A stretch of DNA of 64,000 nucleotides from Polaribacter marinus (GTDB lineage: Bacteria > Bacteroidota > Bacteroidia > Flavobacteriales > Flavobacteriaceae), in assembly GCF_022662535.1 (NCBI RefSeq), contig NZ_JAKQYM010000003.1, positions 186,001-250,000 on the forward strand, written 5' to 3'. Every line of letters starts with the position of its first letter. Within the stretch, counting starts at the first letter, position 1. Below, in pieces: positions 56,384 through 64,000 of the stretch. Position numbers and translations under genes: made by a program. Under the pieces are notes generated by a model. It made no database searches and was not told the origin of the DNA. It worked only from the letters and a program-made list of their open reading frames with translations.

Positions 56384-58963
56384 TTAAGCCGAATTTCTAC
56401 TAGCATTGATATTACCAAATAAAGAACGAGTTACCATTTTTTCTAAAATAAGAATCTCTTTTTCATTGCCGGATGATTTTTGTAATTCTTGAATTCTTTT
56501 TAAGGCAAATTGCTGAATAGTAAGTAGAGGTAAAACAATGTTTTCTCTAACTTCTATAGAAGCTTTTCCTTCGGGATGATTCTCCATTAACTCTGCATAA
56601 CCAGATAGTTTTAAAAGTAATCTTTTGGTCGTTTTGTATTCTTCATAAATCAATTTCCAAAAATCTCCGAATTCTTCATCATTGGCCATGTAAGCTGTAA
56701 GTTCAAAGAATGATTTTGTTAAACTCATCATACTATTTTCTAATAAAGTTTTAAAGAAATCTGAGGAATTGTAAAATTCTTTTACTTCTTCAAATCTTTT
56801 TGCGTCTTCATATTTTTTTAAGGCAGAACCAACTCCAAAAAAACCAGGAACGTTTTGCTTTAACTGACTCCAACTTCCTACAAAAGGAATGGCGCGTAAA
56901 TCTGCAAAGTCTAATTTATCAGATTTAGAACGTTTACTTGGTCTGCTTCCAATATTGGTTTTTGCATAGTATTTTAACGTACTCATTTTTTCTAAATACG
57001 GTAAAAATTTTGGATGATTTTTAAAATCGACATAGGTTTTATAGCTTGTTTCAGATAAATCATTCATTATTTCTCTATGAGAATCCGAAAGTTGATCTTT
57101 GGTAAAAACTTCGTTTTTTATTCCAGAACTTAACAATTGTTCTAAGTTATATTGAGATGAATCTAAAGTTCCAAAATTAGAGCTTATGGTTTGACCTTGA
57201 ATGGTAAGTTGAATTTCTTTGTCTTCAATAGTTGGACCAAGTGATGCGTAAAATTGATGTGTTTTTCCACCCCCACGCGCAGGAGGCCCTCCACGTCCAT
57301 CAAAGAAAATTACAGTGATTCCAAATTCTCTAGAAATTTTTGTCAATGCTTCTTTTGCTTTGAATATTCCCCAATTTGCCATTAAATATCCACCATCTTT
57401 TGTTCCGTCAGAAAAACCGAGCATTATAGTTTGTTTATTATTTCTACTAGCTATATGTTTTCTGTAATTCTTATTAGAGTATAAGGTACGCATAACATTA
57501 TCTGCATTTTGTAAGTCATCAACAGTTTCAAAAAGAGGAACAACATCTACAGAAAGGTTATCTCCAAAATCGCAAAGATTTAACATTGCAAAGGTTTGCA
57601 TTACGTTTAACTCTGTCTGATTGTTACTAATAATATATCTATTGGCGCCACGCTCTCCGTTTCTTTTTTGTATTCTTTTTAAAGCGTATATAGATTCAAT
57701 TGTTTTTACAGACATTTCATCTGTTAAAATCTCAGGGTTAATCTTTCCTTTTACTTTTGATAAAATTTCGACCTGTTCATCAGCAGACAAATCGATATAG
57801 TTTTTTGGAAAAGTTGTGTCTCCATTTGCCAATAAATCTTTTACTATTTGAGTAAAAGCATCATGATGCACTCTGCTATCTTGTCTAATATCTAGTGTTG
57901 CAAAATGGAAGCCAAAAATGTGTACTTTATTTATAAAATCATCTAGTTCATCTAAAAATAAAGATTGATGATCTTTGGTTAGAATATTTCTTACCTTATG
58001 TAATTCTTGTAATAAAATTTTTTGCGAAAAAGTGACATTTTCATAACTTTTTCGAACATGTTTTAGTAACCTTTTTTCTAGATTTGCTAATATTTCTGCA
58101 ATGCCATCAAAGGTTAGTCTTCTTTTAAGTTTTCTAACGTCTAAATAGTAATTTTTAAGAATAGTTTGTCTTAATCGTTCTGCAACATCTAAAGTTATTT
58201 GTGTTGTTACAAATGGGTTTCCATCTCTATCTCCACCAGGCCAAAAACCAAGGTTTATGATTTCGTTTTCGGTAGCTTCTCCATCAAAAATATTGTGCTG
58301 AATGTAGTTGTAAATATCACTTATAGAATGATAGAACACGTTTTCTAAATACCAAATTAGGCTTACAGCTTCATCATACGGAGTTGGTTTTGTTTTTTTA
58401 AAAAAAGGTGTTTTTCCTAATTGTGCTAATAAACTTTTAATTAATAATAAATCGTCATTTTTAATGGCGTTATCTAAGTCTGTAATAATACCTAAAACTG
58501 TTCCAGGGTAAAATTGTGTTGGATGTGCAGTTAGTACAATACGTACCTTAAATTCTTCTAGATAGCGTTGTAACTCTTCTTTTTTATCGCTAGAAAATGC
58601 AATTTCTTTTGAGTTACGTAGCGTTCCAATACCATCCATATTATTTACAACTGGAAAGGCAGTGTCTTCAATGGCGTCAAACAAAACGACCTGACGTTCT
58701 ATGTATTGAATAAATTTAAAAAGTAAACTTATTTTTTCATCCTCTGATGGATTCTCTTGATATTTTTTAAAGAATAGCTCAACAATTTCCGTAGGGTTTT
58801 TTCCTTGTTCAAACCCTTTTTTGCAAATTGAATGAAATAATGGTAATAATACACCAGTATTACTAATAGTATCAAACGGAAGCGTCATGAAAATACTATT
58901 GTAAATTTGATATTTAGACAAAACGTTGTCGTTAAATCGTTTTAGTTTTGGTTGTGCAGACAT
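56384..58963 (-). CDS. ppc: phosphoenolpyruvate carboxylase
   Basis: Fixes bicarbonate on PEP to make oxaloacetate, refilling the TCA cycle. 859 residues, close to the usual 880-930. Motifs: VLTAHPTQ (catalytic His, about 142), GGDRDGNPFVT, LDIRQDSRVHHD, FFDGRGGPPARGGGKTH (a Bacteroidetes variant of the GRGGS loop) and GSRPSKR. The chain ends NINASRNSA rather than the usual QNTG. Confidence 0.94.
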   Translation of the reverse strand: MSAQPKLKRFNDNVLSKYQIYNSIFMTLPFDTISNTGVLLPLFHSICKKGFEQGKNPTEIVELFFKKYQENPSEDEKISLLFKFIQYIERQVVLFDAIEDTAFPVVNNMDGIGTLRNSKEIAFSSDKKEELQRYLEEFKVRIVLTAHPTQFYPGTVLGIITDLDNAIKNDDLLLIKSLLAQLGKTPFFKKTKPTPYDEAVSLIWYLENVFYHSISDIYNYIQHNIFDGEATENEIINLGFWPGGDRDGNPFVTTQITLDVAERLRQTILKNYYLDVRKLKRRLTFDGIAEILANLEKRLLKHVRKSYENVTFSQKILLQELHKVRNILTKDHQSLFLDELDDFINKVHIFGFHFATLDIRQDSRVHHDAFTQIVKDLLANGDTTFPKNYIDLSADEQVEILSKVKGKINPEILTDEMSVKTIESIYALKRIQKRNGERGANRYIISNNQTELNVMQTFAMLNLCDFGDNLSVDVVPLFETVDDLQNADNVMRTLYSNKNYRKHIASRNNKQTIMLGFSDGTKDGGYLMANWGIFKAKEALTKISREFGITVIFFDGRGGPPARGGGKTHQFYASLGPTIEDKEIQLTIQGQTISSNFGTLDSSQYNLEQLLSSGIKNEVFTKDQLSDSHREIMNDLSETSYKTYVDFKNHPKFLPYLEKMSTLKYYAKTNIGSRPSKRSKSDKLDFADLRAIPFVGSWSQLKQNVPGFFGVGSALKKYEDAKRFEEVKEFYNSSDFFKTLLENSMMSLTKSFFELTAYMANDEEFGDFWKLIYEEYKTTKRLLLKLSGYAELMENHPEGKASIEVRENIVLPLLTIQQFALKRIQELQKSSGNEKEILILEKMVTRSLFGNINASRNSA

Positions 58964-59142
58964 CTCTTCAGTTTTACTTGGTGAAAGTACAAAAAAGAGA
59001 AATTAAAGCAGTTGCGTTTTTACTAATAAAAGGTTTTTAATTACGAAAACGATATAAATATTAAAGTTATGTTTAATTTTTATTAGTGTTTATTGTATTT
59101 GTGATTTTTAAATTTTTAAAATCAAATCTATTGTAGAAACGA

Positions 59143-61116
59143 TTATTTTTTTTCAAAATTCATTAAACCTTCTTTTAGCCAATTATAGTAGGTGTCTCTG
59201 TCGGTGTATTGTTGTGCCTTGTTTAAAATTTCTAAATCAGGGCTCATTAAAACATAATAAGGCTGTGATGCATTTTTAAAATTAATTACTTGAAAAGTAG
59301 ACCATTTATCTCCAAAAGTTTTAATTTTTTTAACTTTTCCGTTAGCTTTTAAAAAGTCGAATTGCTGATCTTTTGGAAGTGCTTTTTCATTGTCATCTAC
59401 ATACAAAGAAATTAAAATATATTTTTCTTTTAATATTTGATAAATACTAGGATCTACCCAAACATTCTCTTCCATTTTTCTGCAATTTACACATGCCCAA
59501 CCGGTAAAATCTAATAAAATAGGTTTGTTGTTTTCTTTTGCAGCAGCTAAACCTTCATCAAAATCTTTATAACAATTTAAACCTAAAGGACAATCACTTT
59601 CTTGTCCGTAAATACTGTGAAATTGAGGTGGAGGAAATCCACTTAATGAGCTTAAATTCCAAGTAGGATTTTTAAAAGTTCCCGGGATTAAATAAATGAC
59701 AAAAGCAGTAACTAAAATACCAAAAGAAATTCTAAAAAAGGATAGCTTTTTGATAGGAGAATCGTGAGGGAATTTTATTTTTCCAAATAAATATAATGCA
59801 AGTCCGGTAAAAAGAACAACCCAAATCCCTATAAAAATTTCGCGTTTAAACAGTTCCCAATGAGCAACTAAATCTGCGTTTGATAAGAATTTGAAAGCCA
59901 ATGCTAATTCTAAAAATCCTAAAACAACTTTGGTGGTGTTTAACCAACCACCAGATTTTGGTAAAGAATTTAACCAGCTAGGAAATAATGCAAATAGTGC
60001 AAAAGGCAAAGCAAGTGCTAAACCAAAACCACTCATACCTGCTGTTAGTTGCATTGCGCCACCATCTGAGGTTAAAGAACCAGCTAATAACGATCCTAAA
60101 ATAGGACCTGTACATGAAAAGGAAACAATAGCTAAGGTTAAAGCCATAAAAAAGATTCCTATTATACCACCAACGCTAGATGCGGAATCCATTTTGTTCC
60201 CCCAAGAACTTGGAAGTGTAATTTCATAGAATCCGAAGAAAGAAAAAGCAAAAAATACTAAAATGGTAAAAAAGAAAATATTTAACCAAACATTAGTAGA
60301 AATTGTGTTTAAAATCTCTGGATCTAAATTGTCTAAAAAATGAAAAGGTAAGCTTAATAAAATGTAGATAATTACTATAAAAGCGCCATATAAAATAGCA
60401 TTAAATTTTCCTTTTCTTTTGTTTTGAGATTGTTTTGTAAAGAATGAAACGGTTAAAGGAATCATCGGGAAAACGCATGGTGTTAATAATGCTAATAATC
60501 CTCCAATAAAACCTAAAAAGAAGATGTTGAATAATCCGTTATCATCCTTAGAATTGTTTTTGTTAGAGTTTTTTAAAAGAGAAGTGTTTTTTAAATCTAA
60601 CTTTAGATTTTCTGATAAATTTTTACTTTTTTCATCTACATGAATGACTTCTTTTATCGCATTTCCTTTTAAGGTAAAAGTAAAATTTTCATCAACGTTT
60701 ATGCATGCAGTTTCACAAACTTGACCAAAGAAGTTTAATTTTATTTGTGTAATATCTTTATTAGTGAGTTTTATTCTTTGGGTGATGGTGGCTTTTTCTT
60801 TAAAAACAATTTCTTCTTTTTCCCATATATCAGAATACTTCTTAAAAGTATCTTTTTCATCTGCTTTACCAACTAATTCGTAACCTGTTTCATTTTCTTG
60901 TAAAGAAATAACCAAAGGTAAAGAAGCATTTTCTGGATTGTATTGTGAGTACAAATACCAACCTTTATATAGTTTTGCATTAAAAATAACATCATATTCT
61001 GTGTCTGATACCTTTTTAATAGAAGTCTCAATTTTAATCGGGTTGTTTGCCGTTTGAGAAAAAATAGAGAACGATAAAAGAAAGATTGATAGTGAAATAA
61101 AATACTTTATCTTCAT
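59143..61116 (-). CDS. dsbD: thiol:disulfide interchange protein DsbD
   Basis: Moves electrons from cytoplasmic thioredoxin to periplasmic thiols. 657 residues: signal peptide, N-terminal periplasmic domain with VCETAC (about 133-138), an eight-helix membrane domain with cysteines in LTPCVFP and FSCTGP, and a C-terminal thioredoxin-like domain with GWACVNCRKME (about 540-550). It could support the haem c maturation that the act cluster needs; that link is inference. It follows tilS by 55 bases. Confidence 0.94.
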   Translation of the reverse strand: MKIKYFISLSIFLLSFSIFSQTANNPIKIETSIKKVSDTEYDVIFNAKLYKGWYLYSQYNPENASLPLVISLQENETGYELVGKADEKDTFKKYSDIWEKEEIVFKEKATITQRIKLTNKDITQIKLNFFGQVCETACINVDENFTFTLKGNAIKEVIHVDEKSKNLSENLKLDLKNTSLLKNSNKNNSKDDNGLFNIFFLGFIGGLLALLTPCVFPMIPLTVSFFTKQSQNKRKGKFNAILYGAFIVIIYILLSLPFHFLDNLDPEILNTISTNVWLNIFFFTILVFFAFSFFGFYEITLPSSWGNKMDSASSVGGIIGIFFMALTLAIVSFSCTGPILGSLLAGSLTSDGGAMQLTAGMSGFGLALALPFALFALFPSWLNSLPKSGGWLNTTKVVLGFLELALAFKFLSNADLVAHWELFKREIFIGIWVVLFTGLALYLFGKIKFPHDSPIKKLSFFRISFGILVTAFVIYLIPGTFKNPTWNLSSLSGFPPPQFHSIYGQESDCPLGLNCYKDFDEGLAAAKENNKPILLDFTGWACVNCRKMEENVWVDPSIYQILKEKYILISLYVDDNEKALPKDQQFDFLKANGKVKKIKTFGDKWSTFQVINFKNASQPYYVLMSPDLEILNKAQQYTDRDTYYNWLKEGLMNFEKK

Positions 61117-61171
61117 AAGACAATTAAGTTGAAATTTAAATGTTTTAAATTGAATTGTAAAGATATAAAAA

Positions 61172-62488
61172 CTAACTTTTGTAAGCGATTTTCAAACTGT
61201 TTTTCGTTTTCTTTGTTACCGAAAATCTTTTGTCTTGACGATGATTAATTACCCAAATAATCTCATTATCGGCATTACAAAGCAACCAAGTATTTTCTTT
61301 TTCTAAGAGTGAAAATTTTTCGTCTTTAAAATATTTGCTTAGTTTCTTTTTACCTTCCATTCCAATAGGGTAAATATAGTCTCCATTTTTCCAAGTTCTT
61401 ACAGTTAAAGGGTATTTTAACAAATCTTTATCAACGCAAATAGCTTGTTTGTTTGTTGTACATAATTCATTTGTTGTTTTTATTTTTAAATGAATAGGTT
61501 CTATTAATTCTGTGGTGGTAGTGTTAATTAAATATTCTTTAGCTTCTGTATTTGTCTTTAATGTATCTAATATTAAAAAACTTCGATCTTTAATTAATCG
61601 GTGTGTTTTAGAAAAAATTTGTTTGCCAGATTGTGCAGCAATTAGATCGTTTACATCATTCCATTCTGTAAAATTATATTTCTTTAGAAGTTGAAACAAA
61701 AAAGTTTTTTTATTTTCTATACTCGATAATTTTTTAAGACTAATTTTAAGTAAACCACTTTCATTATCAACAACGATTTTTTCTGCATTTTTAGAAACTT
61801 TTTCATTAATAAAAGATTGACTTTCATTTAAATGCTCTAAAGTATTTTTAAAAGAATTTAAAATATTAGGATTAATTTCTTCTAGAATGGGTAAAATTTT
61901 ATGTCTAACTTTATTTCTAATGTACTTTATGTTGGCGTTCGATTTATCTTCTCTCCAAGTAACATTGTTTTTAATGGCATACATTAAGATGTCGTTTCTT
62001 GAAAAGGCTAATAAAGGTCTGGCTATTTTTCCGTTTACGCTAGGAATCCCTGTTAAGCCTTCTAAACCAGTTTCTCTAGTAAGGTTAATAATAAAAGTTT
62101 CTAAATTATCATTTGTATTATGTCCTGTTACAACATAATCAAAATTGTGGTTTTCTAAAATTTCTTTAAACCAATTGTATCTTAAATTTCTAGCTGCAAT
62201 TTGTATAGATTGTTTGTTTTCTTTTGCGTGTTTTTCTGTTTTAAACTGAATTCTAAAAAGTTGTAGACCTAATTCTTTAGATAGTTCTATAATAAATTTT
62301 TCATCACCATCACTTTCTTCTCCACGTAAATTAAAATTACAATGAGCTAATGAAATATCATATTTTAGTTGATGTAATAAATGACACAAAACAATACTAT
62401 CTATACCACCAGAAATTGCGATTAATATTTTTTTGTCCTTTAAAAAAGGAAAGTTTTTTTTGAGGTGTTCTTCGAAATTTTTAATCAT
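61172..62488 (-). CDS. tilS: tRNA(Ile)-lysidine synthase
   Basis: Converts C34 of the CAU-anticodon tRNA-Ile to lysidine, which changes its codon from AUG to AUA. 438 residues, PP-loop ISGGIDSIVLCH (about 24-35), the middle IPSVNGKIARPL part and TilS C-terminal domain with RTWKNGDYIYPIGMEGKKKLSKYF. Important in this AT-rich genome, which uses AUA codons often. Confidence 0.95.
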   Translation of the reverse strand: MIKNFEEHLKKNFPFLKDKKILIAISGGIDSIVLCHLLHQLKYDISLAHCNFNLRGEESDGDEKFIIELSKELGLQLFRIQFKTEKHAKENKQSIQIAARNLRYNWFKEILENHNFDYVVTGHNTNDNLETFIINLTRETGLEGLTGIPSVNGKIARPLLAFSRNDILMYAIKNNVTWREDKSNANIKYIRNKVRHKILPILEEINPNILNSFKNTLEHLNESQSFINEKVSKNAEKIVVDNESGLLKISLKKLSSIENKKTFLFQLLKKYNFTEWNDVNDLIAAQSGKQIFSKTHRLIKDRSFLILDTLKTNTEAKEYLINTTTTELIEPIHLKIKTTNELCTTNKQAICVDKDLLKYPLTVRTWKNGDYIYPIGMEGKKKLSKYFKDEKFSLLEKENTWLLCNADNEIIWVINHRQDKRFSVTKKTKNSLKIAYKS

Positions 62489-62612
62489 TTTTTATTTAAA
62501 AATAACATATTTGTTATGATAACGGTTAACGGTTTTTAATTTTTGTTAGAATCATAAAAGTAGCTTACTTTTTATTTATTATTTGTTTTTTAAAGCTAAA
62601 ATATTGAAGAAA

Positions 62613-63434
62613 CTAAATTTTGGAATTCAACCAATTTACAAGATCTTGTAACATTTCTTCTTTACATAAATCATTTTGTAATTCATGGTACCCTCCTTTA
62701 TATAATTTTAGGGTTGCATTTGTAGTTTTATTTGCAAATTCTTCTGTTCCTTTATAATCAATAATTTTATCATCTGTACCGTGCACTAAAAACATTGGAA
62801 TTTTTAAATTTTGAGCATTTTTAATGGCCCATTTACCAGAATCAATAAAAGTTAAAGAAAAATTTGGACTAATTTTATTGTGAACTAAAGGATCATTAAT
62901 GTATTTTTCTACTTCTTTTTTATCACGTGAAATATCATTTGCATTCAACTCATTTCCCATGGTTAAAGATGGAGCGATTTTTTGTAAAATTTTGCCTACT
63001 GCTAATTTTATTGCAGGAGGCTGAAAAGCAAGTTTTAAAAATGGGCTTGTAGCAATAACTCCACTTAAAGTGTTTTTTATGCGTAAAGAATAATTAACAA
63101 CAACATTGCCTCCCATAGAATGACCGTACAAGAAAACAGGTTTGTTAGGAAATAATTCTTTGGCTTTATTAATTGTTGTAGTAACACTTTCTAAAACAGC
63201 TTCAAAACCTGGATTATGTCCTCGCTTTCCTGATGTTTTACCGTGGCCAAATTGATCGAAAGCAACTACAGAAAAATTATTTTCCGTTAGTTTTTTTGCA
63301 ACATGATTGTAACGTCCAGAATATTCTCCCATACCATGAACTAAAACCACAACAGCTTTTGTTTTTTCGGCCTTCCATACTTGTCCGTAAAAATCGGTCT
63401 TATAAATGTTGAAATTAAATTCTGAATGTGTCAT
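62613..63434 (-). CDS. lysophospholipase / monoacylglycerol lipase-like hydrolase
   Basis: 273 residues of the serine aminopeptidase S33 / Hydrolase_4 family: VVLVHGMGEYSGRYNHVA, nucleophile YGHSMGGNVV (Ser about 107), acid in VHGTDDKIIDY and histidine in YKGGYHELQND. No signal peptide, so cytoplasmic. Substrate inferred from the family only. Confidence 0.88.
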   Translation of the reverse strand: MTHSEFNFNIYKTDFYGQVWKAEKTKAVVVLVHGMGEYSGRYNHVAKKLTENNFSVVAFDQFGHGKTSGKRGHNPGFEAVLESVTTTINKAKELFPNKPVFLYGHSMGGNVVVNYSLRIKNTLSGVIATSPFLKLAFQPPAIKLAVGKILQKIAPSLTMGNELNANDISRDKKEVEKYINDPLVHNKISPNFSLTFIDSGKWAIKNAQNLKIPMFLVHGTDDKIIDYKGTEEFANKTTNATLKLYKGGYHELQNDLCKEEMLQDLVNWLNSKI

Positions 63435-63495
63435 AATCTATTGTTAGTTTGTTATCTAGGTATAATTCTAGAATTTGGGCTATTAAATCAGGTAT

Positions 63496-63729
63496 CTACT
63501 GCTTTTTTAACCAAACTCTGATCTCTTTTCTTAGAGACATTTCTGGTTTAGGCAACGGAATTGTTTTACCAAATTGTTTACTTCTATTAAATTTAGAAAA
63601 AGTTACTTTTAGTTGTTTCCATTCTGTTGGATACGTTTCTAAAAACATATTAAACATGTTTTGTTCTGTCTGTTTTTCTTGAATTTTATCAAAAATAACT
63701 TTAAACTTTTCTTCTTTGTCAAATAGCAT
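63496..63729 (-). CDS. small hypothetical protein (77 aa)
   Basis: 77 residues, rich in Lys and Glu/Gln, probably helical, no signal peptide. Segments TYPTEWKQLKVTFSKF and LPKPEMSLRKEIRVWLKKQ stand out but I do not recognise a family. It begins 16 bases after the end of the next gene upstream (63746) and may be co-transcribed with it. Confidence 0.6.
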   Translation of the reverse strand: MLFDKEEKFKVIFDKIQEKQTEQNMFNMFLETYPTEWKQLKVTFSKFNRSKQFGKTIPLPKPEMSLRKEIRVWLKKQ

Positions 63730-63745
63730 AGATAAATTGGGTTTT

Positions 63746-64000
63746 TTAATTTTGGATAGCTTTATAAAAAACTTGTTGAAGTTTTGGTCTAATATTTAGA
63801 TTGTAAATATTTCTGTGTTTTCTATTTGGATATACTCTATTTGATAAGAAAATAAATATCATATCATTTTTAGGGTCTGCCCAAACAAAAGTACCTGTAA
63901 AACCACTATGACCAAAACTCTCAGGGCTAACCTCTGGTGCAGGATATGCTTCTTTGATAGATAGTGTAGCATTGTTTATTAAAGGTTTGTCAAAACCAAG
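63746..64000 (-). CDS. C-terminal end of serine hydrolase (beta-lactamase-like) domain, partial
   Basis: 85 codons up to the right edge, ending at TAA (63746-63748). The visible part reads ...SPESFGHSGFTGTFVWADP, then MIFIFLSNRVYP and NLNIRPKLQQVFYKAIQN. GHSGFTGT is the third catalytic motif (HxG type) of class C beta-lactamase-like serine hydrolases. In Bacteroidetes this exact ending is often the C-terminus of a glycoside hydrolase family 3 plus beta-lactamase fusion, which I think is the more likely identity; the N-terminal part is beyond the window. Confidence 0.75.
   Translation of the reverse strand, partial: LGFDKPLINNATLSIKEAYPAPEVSPESFGHSGFTGTFVWADPKNDMIFIFLSNRVYPNRKHRNIYNLNIRPKLQQVFYKAIQN

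Noticed and set aside
1-64000. CRISPR arrays, insertion sequences, prophage or integrative elements
   Set aside because: No regularly spaced direct repeats, transposase, integrase or phage genes were seen; gene content is core metabolism throughout.

Overview
The window is a piece of an AT-rich chromosome of a marine-type member of the Flavobacteriaceae (Bacteroidetes), most like the Polaribacter/Tenacibaculum group. The evidence is the gene content (alternative complex III, a SusC-like TonB receptor with a carboxypeptidase-regulatory-like N-terminus, DUF2723, bacterial GGGP synthase, DUF983), the near absence of Shine-Dalgarno sequences, and repeated Bacteroidetes-type promoters (TTTG, 17-19 bases, TAnnTTTG). 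It is almost all core genome. I see no phage, insertion sequence, CRISPR array or rRNA operon. The genus guess is inference.

Layout. 1-1310: the N-terminal part of a DUF2723 membrane protein and a tRNA-Gln with its own promoter and terminator. 1330-6315: the threonine operon thrA-thrB-thrC (minus strand), preceded by a 20-codon Thr/Ile-rich leader ORF. 6393-7958: an unrecognised helical-repeat protein. 8092-19480: one long branched-chain amino acid array, leuA-leuC-leuD-leuB, then an Ile/Val-rich leader peptide with an intrinsic terminator, then ilvD-ilvB-ilvN-ilvC-ilvA. 19659-22157: GapN-type dehydrogenase and a tandem universal stress protein. 22225-26958: rimP-nusA-infB behind a strong promoter and a terminator-like leader hairpin. 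27600-38889: a complete electron-transport cluster, alternative complex III (actA-F) followed by coxB-coxA. 39001-43613: ruvB, a SulP transporter, and two sulfur-transfer proteins (metallo-beta-lactamase/rhodanese fusion and a rhodanese lipoprotein). 43671-47660: an alpha/beta hydrolase, two very small ORFs, and a TonB receptor controlled by a TPP riboswitch. 47748-52683: NTF2-like protein, arfB, NadR-like kinase, PnuC transporter, GGGP synthase, AraC regulator, DUF983 protein and a phosphopantetheinyl transferase. 52747-64000: ahcY, DUF1569 protein, YifB, PEP carboxylase, DsbD, TilS, a lysophospholipase-like hydrolase, a small unknown protein, and the C-terminal end of a serine-hydrolase (beta-lactamase-like) domain cut by the window edge.

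How it works together. The thr operon makes threonine, IlvA turns threonine into 2-oxobutyrate, and IlvBNCD make isoleucine and valine; LeuABCD draw off 2-oxoisovalerate for leucine. The two leader peptides are enriched in exactly the amino acids these operons make, and the LeuA here has no C-terminal allosteric domain, so control seems shifted toward attenuation. The ilv leader has a textbook terminator and competing antiterminator; the thr leader has no recognisable terminator. The respiratory cluster links quinol oxidation by complex III-like ActA-F to an aa3-type oxidase. The most interesting items are the regulatory leaders (ilv, thr, rimP), the thiamine/PnuC neighbourhood, the His-rich loop of ActF, and the two micro-ORFs near 45 kb.
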